A DNA stretch of 64,000 nucleotides from Gehongia tenuis. Its GTDB lineage: Bacteria > Bacillota > Clostridia > Christensenellales > NSJ-53. This document shows positions 47,314 to 55,754 of this stretch, one piece after another; position 1 is the stretch's first letter; every line of letters begins with the position of its first letter. The notes below the pieces were generated by a model that had not been told where the DNA came from, did no database searches, and saw nothing but the letters and a program-made list of their open reading frames with translations. Location: the NCBI RefSeq assembly GCF_014384795.1, contig NZ_JACRSR010000002.1, forward strand, positions 1 through 64,000. The letters run 5' to 3'. The position numbers and the translations under genes were made by a program.

Positions 47314-48495
47314 TCAGTTCTGCGGCATGTTAAGACCTATTTGTTTCCTGGGCTCCCGTTTTGGAAAAAGCACCACCAGCGCCACGACTGCAAGGGCTGT
47401 GAGCAGTCCGCCCATAGCGAAGATGGTGGCCAGGGGCAGAAAATCACTGAAAATGCCGCCCAGGAAGCTTCCCGACATAGTGGCGATACCCGTGCTGAGC
47501 CCCACCAGCGCTTGCCCGGAGGCCTTCAATTCCAAGGGTGCCGCTTCGTTCATGTAGGAGACAAGCACAAAGGTGTATGCCGTGTCTCCAATCCCCTGAA
47601 GGGGCTGCATGATGATGGCAGCCGTGGTGTTCGGGCACGCCAGACCAAGCAGGAGCCAACGCAGGGTCATCATGCCCGCCGCCATCACCATCAGATTCTT
47701 CGCGCCCACTTTGTTATAGATGCGCTGGGCCAAAAACAGAAAAGGTATCTCCGCCAAAGGCGCCAGACACATGGCCCAGCCCAGCATATTGTTCGTTCCG
47801 CCCAGCTCGGTAAAATAGATGGAAAAGAAGGAATGGAAGAAACCTGTGGGCACCATATAAAGAAATCCGGAGATGCACAGGGTGCGCACCGCTGGATTTT
47901 TCAGCAGAACGCTGACCTTCACCTTCTTCTTTTCCCGCCTTTGATGCCCCTCCACTCTCGGAATAAAAAGAACCAGAACCACAAAGACGGCCATAATCCC
48001 CACGTAGAGAGGGAACATATTGGAAATGCCGCCCTTGGTAGCCTGCCCCGCGACCACGGACATGATGGCAAAACCGATGCTTCCCGTGGCTCTCGCCCAT
48101 CCATAGTTGATCTTGGTTTTGGGGAGCATTTCAAAGGTGATGGTGTCCAGCATCGTGCTGGTATTGCTGCGGGCGATCATGTAGACGACCATGATCACCG
48201 CAACCCAAAGGATGCTCTTGGAAAGGGGCATAATTGCAATGGATATCATGATGCCCAGCGCCAAAACAATTAGTATCCGGTTTTTGCTTTTAGCCCGGTC
48301 GCCTATGGCCCCCCAAATCGGCTGGGTGATAAGTGCAAGCAGATGGGGAAAGGATGTCAAAAAGCCGATCTCGGCTCCATCGTATCCAAGGGACTTGAAA
48401 TACAGCGTCATGAAGGAGATATAGATTGCGGTGGTGGAGTAGTAAGCAAAATAACTCCCCAAAAAGATGCCAGCCCTAGGCTGTCTAGCACGCAT
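47314..48495 (-). CDS. MFS transporter, paralogue 4 of the tandem array
   Basis: A 393-residue 12-helix MFS protein, more distant than paralogues 1-3. YFKSLGYDGAEIGFLTSFPHLLALITQPIWGAIGDRAKSKN near residue 32 and LELKASGQALVGLSTG near 316 still align with them. Substrate unknown. Its promoter carries a LacI-type operator identical in 12 bases to that at the Gfo/Idh gene, so it may import the compound handled by that pathway. Confidence 0.87.
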   Translation of the reverse strand: MRARQPRAGIFLGSYFAYYSTTAIYISFMTLYFKSLGYDGAEIGFLTSFPHLLALITQPIWGAIGDRAKSKNRILIVLALGIMISIAIMPLSKSILWVAVIMVVYMIARSNTSTMLDTITFEMLPKTKINYGWARATGSIGFAIMSVVAGQATKGGISNMFPLYVGIMAVFVVLVLFIPRVEGHQRREKKKVKVSVLLKNPAVRTLCISGFLYMVPTGFFHSFFSIYFTELGGTNNMLGWAMCLAPLAEIPFLFLAQRIYNKVGAKNLMVMAAGMMTLRWLLLGLACPNTTAAIIMQPLQGIGDTAYTFVLVSYMNEAAPLELKASGQALVGLSTGIATMSGSFLGGIFSDFLPLATIFAMGGLLTALAVVALVVLFPKREPRKQIGLNMPQN

Positions 48496-48527
48496 TCAGG
48501 CGCCTCCTTCTATATTCAGCGATTTTA

Positions 48528-48539
48528 GAAAAACGTTTC
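48528..48539. promoter_or_regulatory. LacI-type operator at MFS paralogue 4
   Basis: The minus strand reads GAAACGTTTTTC, the same 12 bases as the operator at 8074-8085. It starts a few bases after the predicted transcription start, a typical repressor position. Confidence 0.5.
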
Positions 48540-48549
48540 GATCCTTACC

Positions 48550-48579
48550 AGTATACCGCAAACTGAGCCTCAATTTCAA
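48550..48579 (-). promoter_or_regulatory. Promoter of MFS paralogue 4
   Basis: Minus strand TTGAAA (48574-48579), 18-base spacer, TATACT (48550-48555). Confidence 0.6.
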
Positions 48580-48585
48580 TGGCAA

Positions 48586-48615
48586 ATAAAAAAGACCTCC
48601 GTATCGGAGGTCTTA
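48586..48615 (-). terminator. Terminator of the SIMPL-domain gene
   Basis: AAGACCTCCG / CGGAGGTCTT stem with a short loop and six T on the minus strand. Confidence 0.85.
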
Positions 48616-48622
48616 GAAAGTC

Positions 48623-49405
48623 TCATCGGACGGTATAGGTCACCGTCACCGCCGCATCGACCTGGACCTGGGAGGGCGTTATGGCGCCGGCCCCATCATA
48701 AGCTGTCTCCTTGGCAATCCTGTAGTCGGTGTATTGGGGAACATAGCTTGCGCCATCCTCCACGACAGAGAGAGTTTCATAGATGGTTTGACCCGTGGAC
48801 TCGGTAAGCGCATCGGCCTTGGTCCTGGCATTCTTGAGGGCGTTTTGAAGCGCCGTGTTGTAGTGCTCCTCCTTCTCATCCAGACCGAACCAAACGCTGT
48901 CCACGGTATTTGCGCCGGCACCGAGGCAGGCATCCAGCGCTTCACCCACCTTGCCGGTGTCCCGAATTTTGAGCTCCACGGTGTTTCTCACCTCGTAGCC
49001 CACGATATCCCGGCCATTGGAACCATAATTGGGATAGATGCTCACATTGCTCGTTTGAATATCCTCCTCAGCAATACCAGCGGCTTTGGCCGCTTCCATC
49101 ACAGCCTGCATCCTTTGGGTGTTCTCCTCCTGGGCAGCCTTGGCCTCCTTACCGGTGGTCACCACACCCACGGTCGCATACCCCACATCGGGGTCCACAT
49201 ACATGGTGTACTCTCCCCGCACACTGAGCGTTGTGTTGCCTTCGAGCGCCTTATTGTTCACCGGTTCCACGACAGGCGACGGATCTGGGGTTGAGGTGCC
49301 GCCCATGGCACTGGCGCTTTCACCGGGTTCAGCGCCGCAGCCTCCCAGTGCAAGCACGGCGATCACCATGGCAGCTATCGATAAAGCCACTTTTTTCTTC
49401 ATCAT
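48623..49405 (-). CDS. SIMPL domain (DUF541) lipoprotein
   Basis: About 260 residues. The N-terminus is a lipoprotein signal (KKKVALSIAAMVIAVLALGGC), lipidated Cys in LGGC near residue 23. A Ser/Pro-rich linker follows and then a SIMPL/DUF541 domain: VRGEYTMYVDPDVGYATVGV near 65 and ALQNALKNARTKADALTESTGQ near 186. Relatives include BP26/YggE, which lower oxidative stress in other bacteria; the exact role is unknown. The longer frame upstream is ignored because GGAGGAGG immediately precedes ATG-ATG at 49405/49402. Outer face of the cytoplasmic membrane. Confidence 0.88.
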   Translation of the reverse strand: MMKKKVALSIAAMVIAVLALGGCGAEPGESASAMGGTSTPDPSPVVEPVNNKALEGNTTLSVRGEYTMYVDPDVGYATVGVVTTGKEAKAAQEENTQRMQAVMEAAKAAGIAEEDIQTSNVSIYPNYGSNGRDIVGYEVRNTVELKIRDTGKVGEALDACLGAGANTVDSVWFGLDEKEEHYNTALQNALKNARTKADALTESTGQTIYETLSVVEDGASYVPQYTDYRIAKETAYDGAGAITPSQVQVDAAVTVTYTVR

Positions 49406-49479
49406 AATCCTCCTCCTGGATGGTTTTGTCTTTTGGACGACGGGCCCAGCTCCGCGGTTCCATGCCTTATTTTCCCAAC

Positions 49480-49513
49480 AAAAAACGCCGCATCCGTCGG
49501 ATACGGCGTTTCG
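49480..49513 (-). terminator. Transketolase terminator
   Basis: AAACGCCG-ATCCG / CGGAT-CGGCGTTT stem and a run of T on the minus strand, nine bases after the tkt stop. Confidence 0.85.
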
Positions 49514-49521
49514 GCTGCAAG

Positions 49522-51501
49522 CTAGATGTTGCGGTCCAAAACCTTGAAGGTTTCCTCCACCACATGTTCCGCGGTGAAACCGAAATACTTGAACAGATCG
49601 TTGGCCGGACCGGAAGCGCCAAAACGGTCCATGGCGATTACGGCACCGTCGAGGCCCACATACTTGTACCATCCGAAGGAGCTCAGCACCTCTATGGCCA
49701 CTCTGGCCCTGCAGGCGGAGGGCAGAACGCTCTCCCGATAGGCTTCGTTCTGAGCGTCAAAGCGCTCGAAGCTGGGCATGGACACCACTCTGGCCGCCAC
49801 ATTCTGACCCTCCAGAATCTTTTGCGCCTCCATGGCCAGCGCCACTTCCGAACCGGTAGCCATCAGGATCACGTCGGGCACAGCCTTTTGGCAGTCGCTG
49901 AGGATGTATCCGCCCTTGGCGGCATCGGCGCCGGAACGCTCATAGCAGGGCAGTCCCTGACGGCTCAAAACCAAAGCGGTGGGTCCTTGAGAACTCAAAG
50001 CACACTGCCACGCAGCGGCAGTCTCCTTGCCGTCGGCGGGACGGAACACGGTCAGATTGGGAATGCTGCGAAGGGCCGCCAGCTGCTCAATGGGCTCATG
50101 GGTGGGCCCATCCTCGCCCACACCCAGGGAATCGTGAGTGAGCACATACACCACCGGCAAATTCATGAGAGCGGACATGCGCATGGCATGCTTCATGTAA
50201 TCACTGAACACAAAGAAGGTCGCGCAGAACACCCTTAGTCCGCCGTGAAGCGCCATACCGTTGGCGATGGCCGCCATGGCGTGTTCGCGAACGCCAAAAT
50301 GCATGTTGCGTCCCGCGGGATTCGCTTTGGAGAAGTCTCCGCAGTCCGGCAGGCTGGTCAGGTTGGAAGGTCCAAGATCGGCGCTTCCGCCCATAAGATT
50401 CGGGATCGCCTTGGAAAGCTCCGCAATCACCATGCCGCTGGCCTGACGCGTGGCCATCGGTTTATTCATGTCCAGCTTGGCGATGCAGGAGGCATCCACC
50501 TTGCCGGACATGAAGTCCTGATACTGCTGGAATTCTTCGGGATAAATCTTCTGATAGGCCGCCGCCAGCTCATCCCAGGCATCCTGCTTGTTTTGGCCTG
50601 CCGCCACCGCCTGGCGGGTGAAGTCGTAGACCTCGCCGGGCACTTCAAACCATTCCTTACAGGGCCAGTTCAGCTTTTCCATCAGACCCTTCACGCTGTC
50701 CTCACCCAGGGGCGCGCCGTGGGAAGCAGCGCTGCCTTCCTTGGAGGAACCGTATCCGATCTTGGTGTGCACCTCGATCAGCGTGGGATGCCCGGCGTCG
50801 GCTTTCGCCGCTTCAATGGCCTTCTCGATGGCATCCACATCGTTGCCGTCGGCCACATCCAGCACCTGCCAGTTGTAAGCGCGGAAGCGGTCAGCGACAC
50901 TCTCGGTGAAGGCAATCTCCGTGCTGCCCTCAATGCTGATGGCGTTGGAATCATACAGAACGATGAGTTTGCCAAGGCCCCAGGTTCCGGCCAAGGAGGC
51001 CGCTTCACCGGAGATACCCTCCATCATGCACCCATCGCCCGCAATGACGTAGGTGTAGTGATCCACCAGCGGCATATCCGGCTTATTGAAGCGGGCGGCC
51101 AAATGGCGCTCCGCCAGCGCCATACCCACCGCATTGGCGATGCCCTGACCCAGAGGGCCGGTGGAAACCTCCACGCCGGGAGTATGCTGGATTTCCGGAT
51201 GGCCGGGCGTTTTGGAACCCAACTGGCGGAAGTCCTTGATGTCCTCCATATCAAGATCATATCCAAAAAGATGGAGTGCGCTGTACAGCAGCATGGAACC
51301 GTGTCCCGCGGAGAGTACAAAACGGTCCCGATTATGCCAGTAGGGATTCCGGGGATTATAGTTCATCGTTTTGCCATACAGGGCGTAAGCCATGGGCGCC
51401 GCGCCCAAAGGCATACCGGGATGGCCGGAATTTGCTTTTTGCACGGCCTGGGCGGACAGAACCCGGATGGCGTTCACGGTAAGTTCCTCAATGGGTTTCA
51501 T
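49522..51501 (-). CDS. tkt: Transketolase
   Basis: A 659-residue TPP enzyme moving two-carbon units between pentose and triose/hexose phosphates. GHPGMPLGAAPM near 27, GPLGQGIANAVGMALAE near 113 and the TPP motif GDGCMMEGISGEAAS near 153 are present. The pyrimidine-domain stretch DSLGVGEDGPTHEPIEQ near 463 and HxxFG-type C-terminus (RFGASGPANDLFKYFGF) complete it. Full length with normal domain order. AAGGAGGTC precedes ATG. It is a single gene; a promoter is predicted just upstream. Confidence 0.96.
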   Translation of the reverse strand: MKPIEELTVNAIRVLSAQAVQKANSGHPGMPLGAAPMAYALYGKTMNYNPRNPYWHNRDRFVLSAGHGSMLLYSALHLFGYDLDMEDIKDFRQLGSKTPGHPEIQHTPGVEVSTGPLGQGIANAVGMALAERHLAARFNKPDMPLVDHYTYVIAGDGCMMEGISGEAASLAGTWGLGKLIVLYDSNAISIEGSTEIAFTESVADRFRAYNWQVLDVADGNDVDAIEKAIEAAKADAGHPTLIEVHTKIGYGSSKEGSAASHGAPLGEDSVKGLMEKLNWPCKEWFEVPGEVYDFTRQAVAAGQNKQDAWDELAAAYQKIYPEEFQQYQDFMSGKVDASCIAKLDMNKPMATRQASGMVIAELSKAIPNLMGGSADLGPSNLTSLPDCGDFSKANPAGRNMHFGVREHAMAAIANGMALHGGLRVFCATFFVFSDYMKHAMRMSALMNLPVVYVLTHDSLGVGEDGPTHEPIEQLAALRSIPNLTVFRPADGKETAAAWQCALSSQGPTALVLSRQGLPCYERSGADAAKGGYILSDCQKAVPDVILMATGSEVALAMEAQKILEGQNVAARVVSMPSFERFDAQNEAYRESVLPSACRARVAIEVLSSFGWYKYVGLDGAVIAMDRFGASGPANDLFKYFGFTAEHVVEETFKVLDRNI

Positions 51502-51535
51502 GTTTGACCTCCTTGCAACTTTCCTTTGTAGCCTT

Positions 51536-51565
51536 ATTGTACTCTAACCCGGCGGTTTGGGGCAA
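51536..51565 (-). promoter_or_regulatory. tkt promoter
   Basis: Minus strand TTGCCC (51560-51565), 18-base spacer, TACAAT (51536-51541). Confidence 0.45.
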
Positions 51566-51571
51566 CGATTT

Positions 51572-53050
51572 TTAATGATTTGGACAGGCCAGTTTTTCAA
51601 GAGGCGCGACGTCCACACCCTTTTGCATCTTTAAAATGGGCAGAAGGGCCCGGGCCATTCGAAGAACCCCGCCGGCCTCACCGCTTTCAAAGTTGAGCGG
51701 CAGGATGGGATCATGCACCGAAAGACGAAGCAGGAACCAGTCATCCTTTCCAAAGGCCACCCGAACGCCCTCATAATTGGGTTCGACCAGCGTCCAGCTC
51801 AGCTCCTTCGCCTTTTGCTGCACCGCTTCAATGACGGTCTCCCCCGCGCTTCGGAAATCCGGCTCCGTGATGGTGAGCCGCACCTCCGCCTCCTCCGCCG
51901 CTTCCGGAAGAGCTGCAATAAGCTCCCCGAGGCTTCGGCCCTCCTTCTTCAGCTGAGCCAGCAAAATGATGAGCCGCGCAATCAGGTAGGCTCCGTCGTC
52001 CAGGAAACGGTTGTCGGAAAAAGCGCAGTGTCCGGAGGTTTCCATGGCCACCGGCGCATCCTGACCGCCTGCAATCAGGCGCTGGGCCTCTTCAATCACA
52101 TTGCGATAGCCCCGCTTGTAGCGATGATGCACGCCCCCCAGCCCCTCGATGAACCGGGTGAGACCGGCGGAGGTTACCGAGTCGGTGACGATGGCCGCAC
52201 CCGGATGGTCCTTCAGCGCAACCGCCGCCACCAGTGCGATGAGCCGGTTTCGATTGAGCTCCAGGCCGCCCGCTCCCACCGCACCGGCGCGGTCCACATC
52301 GGCGTCAAAGATGATGCCAAAATCGGCATCGTTTTTCTTTACGCAGTCCACAATGGACGCCATGGCCTCTTCGTTTTCCGGGTTGGGCGCATGGGCGGGG
52401 AAACTGCCGTCGGGCTCCAGAAACTGACTGCCCGCCGTGTCCGCGCCCAGCGGCTGCAGCACATCGGCGGCGAAAAATCCGCCGGCGCCGTGGCCGGCAT
52501 CCACCACAATCCTCATGCCCGCAAGGGGTTTGTCCAGGCCCACGGCATCCCGCACCGTTTTCACCAGAAATGCCGCATATTCAGGCATAAAGTTTCGGGA
52601 CGCAGCTTCGGCGTCCGGAAAAGTCCTGTCCTCCTCCATCAGCTTCTCAGCGCCCGCGATGACCGCGTCCAGCTGGCCGGAGGACAGAGCGCCTTCCGGC
52701 GTAATGAACTTGATCCCGTTCTTGTCGGCGGGATGGTGGCTTGCGGTGAGCATGACCGCACCGTCATATCCCGCAAGCTGGGTCGCCATAAATAAAGAGG
52801 GCGTAGTGGAAAGCATCAAATCGTCCACCTTGGCGCCCGCCGCCCGAAGGCCGTTCACTGCCGCCTTCGCCATACGGGGTCCGGACAGGCGGGAATCCCT
52901 CCCTACGGCCACCTTCAAGTCCTGTTCCTTTTTCAGCCACTGGGCAAAGGAAGCACAAAGACAGCTCACCACTTCATCGGTGAGCTGTACATTCTCTCCC
53001 AAGGCACGGCCGCGGATGTCCGTTCCACTCTTGAGACTGGATAACTGCAT
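51572..53050 (-). CDS. Alpha-D-phosphohexomutase (phosphomannomutase/phosphoglucomutase-like)
   Basis: A 492-residue enzyme moving a phosphate between C1 and C6 of hexose phosphates. The phosphoserine loop is TASHHP near 103, the metal loop is DADVDR near 250 (DGDxDR is usual), and the sugar loop is METSGH near 340. The phosphate loop of domain 4 reads RLSVHDP where RxSGTEP is usual, so it is altered. This may shift specificity or affinity. It is the last gene of a DUF2461-nitroreductase-mutase transcript. Confidence 0.87.
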   Translation of the reverse strand: MQLSSLKSGTDIRGRALGENVQLTDEVVSCLCASFAQWLKKEQDLKVAVGRDSRLSGPRMAKAAVNGLRAAGAKVDDLMLSTTPSLFMATQLAGYDGAVMLTASHHPADKNGIKFITPEGALSSGQLDAVIAGAEKLMEEDRTFPDAEAASRNFMPEYAAFLVKTVRDAVGLDKPLAGMRIVVDAGHGAGGFFAADVLQPLGADTAGSQFLEPDGSFPAHAPNPENEEAMASIVDCVKKNDADFGIIFDADVDRAGAVGAGGLELNRNRLIALVAAVALKDHPGAAIVTDSVTSAGLTRFIEGLGGVHHRYKRGYRNVIEEAQRLIAGGQDAPVAMETSGHCAFSDNRFLDDGAYLIARLIILLAQLKKEGRSLGELIAALPEAAEEAEVRLTITEPDFRSAGETVIEAVQQKAKELSWTLVEPNYEGVRVAFGKDDWFLLRLSVHDPILPLNFESGEAGGVLRMARALLPILKMQKGVDVAPLEKLACPNH

Positions 53051-53064
53051 GCCTACACTCCTTT

Positions 53065-53565
53065 TTATGCAAATTGATTGTAAATGACCACGTCCTCAAG
53101 GGATTTCTTCTCCGGAGCATGGGGCCAGTCCTTGACTCGGCCCACCTCCAGCATGGCCATCACTTCCATATCCTCCGGTCCATGAACGATGCTGTGGACC
53201 ATGGAGGAATGATCCCGGCGATAGCTGTTCACCCAAACACTGCCGTAGCCCAATTCATGGGCCATCAGCATCATGTTCTCCATGGCCGTTCCCGTGTCGA
53301 ACAGCGGGGTTGCGTTGCCCCTGCCCACCAAAATCACCACGATGGCACCGCCATCCTTCACATAGGGTCCATTGGCCGTGCCCCCGGCGATAGCCCGCCG
53401 CTTGTCCTCATCGGTAATGATAACAAAACGCCAATCCTGACAGTTCTTGCCCGTGGGCGCCAACCGGCCCGCGTTTACAATCTTTTTCAGATCCTCCAGC
53501 GGCACATCTTCGCAGGTGAAACTGCGAATGCTCCTGCGCGTTTCCATCGCTTGCAGCACTTCCAT
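53065..53565 (-). CDS. Nitroreductase-family protein
   Basis: A 166-residue FMN enzyme of the nitroreductase family, probably a homodimer reducing quinones or nitro compounds with NAD(P)H. RRSIRSF near 9-15, LAPTGKNCQDWRFVII near 35 (FMN-binding) and a C-terminal half AMENMMLMAHELGYGSVWVNSY are typical; the protein is short, so it is the small subgroup. It lies 15 bases after the DUF2461 gene and 14 before the mutase. Confidence 0.9.
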   Translation of the reverse strand: MEVLQAMETRRSIRSFTCEDVPLEDLKKIVNAGRLAPTGKNCQDWRFVIITDEDKRRAIAGGTANGPYVKDGGAIVVILVGRGNATPLFDTGTAMENMMLMAHELGYGSVWVNSYRRDHSSMVHSIVHGPEDMEVMAMLEVGRVKDWPHAPEKKSLEDVVIYNQFA

Positions 53566-53580
53566 ACCAAACCCTCCTTC

Positions 53581-54237
53581 TCAGCCCTGATTGATAAAGT
53601 TATAGATGGGCGTCAAAGCCCTGTACCCTTCAGCGAGAAGTTCCACCAAATCAACCGACTTGGTCATCTCGAAGGGCCCGGCAGCATTGAAGCTGAATCC
53701 CTTCTTGTTGTAATAAGGGACCAGCGCCTTTGGCAGATCGGTTTTGAGCGGACGCTTGTAATCATCGCCCACCACCGAAAAGACGGTCTCCGCTCCCTGA
53801 ACGGCAGCGGTGAACTCCTTTCTCTTTCGCAGCATCCGCTCCCTCAAAATATCCATGTGGTCCCTGTCAATATCATAAAAACCCATGCCATATTGAAAAT
53901 GATCAAACCACACCTCAAAATAAGGGCAAAAACTGCCTGACACCCGCTCGCCCGGCTTTTTAAAGGCCAGCCACAGATGATCCCGCATGGGACTCTTATC
54001 CTTGCTGTAGCGGGTGTCCCGGTAGATTCTGGAGACCACCCGGCTGGGCCGGACCACCAGATCCGGATCCACCTCTAGGATGTGGGGCGCCAAAGCTTCC
54101 ACCAGTTGGTGCAGGGGCTTTTTCACATATTCCTCGTAGCGAGCCTTGTTCTCCAAAAAGTACGCTTTGCTGTTGTTAAAACGGATATCCAGAAAAAACC
54201 TTGACATCTCGTCGGTAAATCCCGAAAATGGTTCCAC
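53581..54237 (-). CDS. DUF2461 domain protein
   Basis: A 218-residue soluble protein with the DUF2461 pattern: FFLDIRFNNSKAYFLENKARYEEYVKKPLHQLVEAL near 14-49, SRIYRDTRYSKDKSPMRDHLWLAFK near 69 and FDHFQYGMGFYD near 110. Its function is unknown. The start is GTG with GGGAGG nine bases upstream. First gene of a three-gene transcript with a consensus promoter. Confidence 0.88.
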   Translation of the reverse strand: MEPFSGFTDEMSRFFLDIRFNNSKAYFLENKARYEEYVKKPLHQLVEALAPHILEVDPDLVVRPSRVVSRIYRDTRYSKDKSPMRDHLWLAFKKPGERVSGSFCPYFEVWFDHFQYGMGFYDIDRDHMDILRERMLRKRKEFTAAVQGAETVFSVVGDDYKRPLKTDLPKALVPYYNKKGFSFNAAGPFEMTKSVDLVELLAEGYRALTPIYNFINQG

Positions 54238-54260
54238 AAGATCAAACCTCCCTTAAGTTT

Positions 54261-54289
54261 ATTATAATCCCGCACACACCCTTTGCCAA
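54261..54289 (-). promoter_or_regulatory. Promoter of the DUF2461-nitroreductase-mutase operon
   Basis: Minus strand TTGGCA (54284-54289), 17-base spacer, TATAAT (54261-54266). Its -35 overlaps the -35 of the divergent lipoprotein gene. Confidence 0.65.
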
Positions 54290-54311
54290 TCCCATTTAAG
54301 TATGCTAGACT
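54283..54311 (+). promoter_or_regulatory. Promoter of the lipoprotein gene
   Basis: TTGCCA (54283-54288), 17-base spacer, TAGACT (54306-54311). The two divergent promoters share -35 bases, so they should compete for RNA polymerase. Confidence 0.55.
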
Positions 54312-54345
54312 GAAAAAAGCGATTCAGAATAGGAAGGTAATGAAG

Positions 54346-54957
54346 ATGAAACCATGGAGTAAACTGATTGGCTTAACCCTGCTTTGCAGTATTCTGTTTG
54401 CGGGCTGTTCCGCACCCAAAAGCATCGACGCCACCACCGCGGTTCCCGCTGAGTGGCAGAGCATCAGCGCGAATGCCATCACTTTGAAGGTGCCGCCGGA
54501 TTGGAAGCGGGCCACCGAGGAGGAGATCGCCGCGATGCTCGGTTCCCAGCAGCAGACCTATGATGAAGCCACCGCACCCAAGGTCTTTCTTTACACGGAA
54601 GGCGATCCCGATGGCCGAAACGAGAATCTGTCCATCAATGTTCTGGAGTTTGAGAAGGATTGGAACACCAGCTCCCTGGTCTCCAGCGGCAACAAAACTA
54701 TGAACGATTTAAAGGGTGTGCTGAAAAAAGGCAAAATCGAGGTCACCGATGAATCCAGCGGCCTGTATGCTTACAACGAGCTTGAGGCCTTCTGCTTCAA
54801 GGTTGAATCCACCACCGAGGACGGCCGGGCCATCCACTATCAGAACGCCATGTTCTACCAGGGCAACCGATTGTTTTCCATCTCCTATACCTATTTCGAT
54901 CCATCGGATGCCAGCCTGTTCCAGCAGGTTTGTTCCTCGGTTGCCTTAAACCCATAA
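54346..54957 (+). CDS. Predicted lipoprotein, unknown function
   Basis: About 203 residues with a lipoprotein signal: KPWSKLIGLTLLCSILFAGC, lipidated Cys after LFAG. The mature part is predicted alpha/beta and starts with an ITLKVPPDWKRATEEEIAAML stretch near 48, like the PsbP/DUF-type surface domains found in Gram-positive lipoproteins; I cannot name a family. AGGAAGG lies eight bases before this ATG; ATG at 54340 is another possible start. Attached to the outside of the membrane. Confidence 0.8.
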   Translation: MKPWSKLIGLTLLCSILFAGCSAPKSIDATTAVPAEWQSISANAITLKVPPDWKRATEEEIAAMLGSQQQTYDEATAPKVFLYTEGDPDGRNENLSINVLEFEKDWNTSSLVSSGNKTMNDLKGVLKKGKIEVTDESSGLYAYNELEAFCFKVESTTEDGRAIHYQNAMFYQGNRLFSISYTYFDPSDASLFQQVCSSVALNP

Positions 54958-54966
54958 TAAATCCAC

Positions 54967-55004
54967 AAAAAAAACCTCCGGTATGTAGAACCGGAGGTTT
55001 TTTC
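54967..55004. terminator. Bidirectional terminator between lipoprotein and NAD(P)-binding genes
   Basis: AAACCTCCGGT / ACCGGAGGTTT stem with an A-run on the left and six T on the right. Confidence 0.88.
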
Positions 55005-55006
55005 TT

Positions 55007-55645
55007 TTATTCACCCACCACGCTGAAGCGTTTCCCGATATATTGTCCATTTTCCGCCTCATCGATCATGGCAACGGCGTAGTCGGCATAACTGATGCTA
55101 TTCTCTCCTCTGCTATTTACTGTCAGCTCTTCGCTCCCCAAAATGTACCGGCCCGTGCGGGGACCGTCCGCCTGAAAGTCGGCAGCCGGGCTGAGATAGG
55201 TCCACCGGACATCCTCTCTTGCCCGAAGCTCACCCAAAGCTTTGGCCATGGCAGCCGCCAGAGGTTTAAAGATATCGGGAAATTCCGGGCCATCGGCCAC
55301 AGAGGCGGTATGCTGGGGATTCACATAGAGGCTGCCGGCCCCGCCAACCACCAGAAGCCGGATATCCGTTCCGGAAAGGATGTCGCATAGATGCTTCAGC
55401 GAAGTGCTGTGCTGGGGCAGAACATCCTCCGTCCAGGCACCAAAGGCATCAATAACCACATCGTTTCCCTTGAGGTCGTCATAGGTGAGATCGAACAAAT
55501 CCTTCACGAGAGCATGGGTTGCTTTGGGTATCCTGCTCCCATCCCGGACAATGGCCGTGACCTCATGACCCCTTTGAAGAGCTTCCTTCACCAATAGAGA
55601 CCCTTCCCTGCCCGCCGCACATACAACTGCAATTTTCATTTCCAT
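55007..55645 (-). CDS. NAD(P)-binding oxidoreductase, NmrA/YwnB-like
   Basis: A 212-residue atypical SDR. The N-terminal Rossmann motif is VVCAAGREGSLLVKEALQRGH near 8 (GxxGxxG variant). VIDAFGAWTED near 64 and LLVVGGAGSLYVNP near 95 follow. It resembles YwnB/YwnA-type or biliverdin-reductase-like NAD(P)H-binding proteins found next to HxlR-type regulators; no such regulator gene is seen here. GGAGGAAATGG precedes ATG. It has its own promoter. Confidence 0.87.
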   Translation of the reverse strand: MEMKIAVVCAAGREGSLLVKEALQRGHEVTAIVRDGSRIPKATHALVKDLFDLTYDDLKGNDVVIDAFGAWTEDVLPQHSTSLKHLCDILSGTDIRLLVVGGAGSLYVNPQHTASVADGPEFPDIFKPLAAAMAKALGELRAREDVRWTYLSPAADFQADGPRTGRYILGSEELTVNSRGENSISYADYAVAMIDEAENGQYIGKRFSVVGE

Positions 55646-55705
55646 TTCCTCCTTGGATTCGTGATGTTTCCAGGCTCTGGGCTTATTCCCCCATCCCTCG
55701 ATATC

Positions 55706-55734
55706 ATTCTATGTCCATTAGTCTCTATTGTAAA
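55706..55734 (-). promoter_or_regulatory. Promoter of the NAD(P)-binding oxidoreductase gene
   Basis: Minus strand TTTACA (55729-55734), 17-base spacer, TAGAAT (55706-55711). Confidence 0.6.
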
Positions 55735-55754
55735 GTAGGCACTATGTTGTGCTG

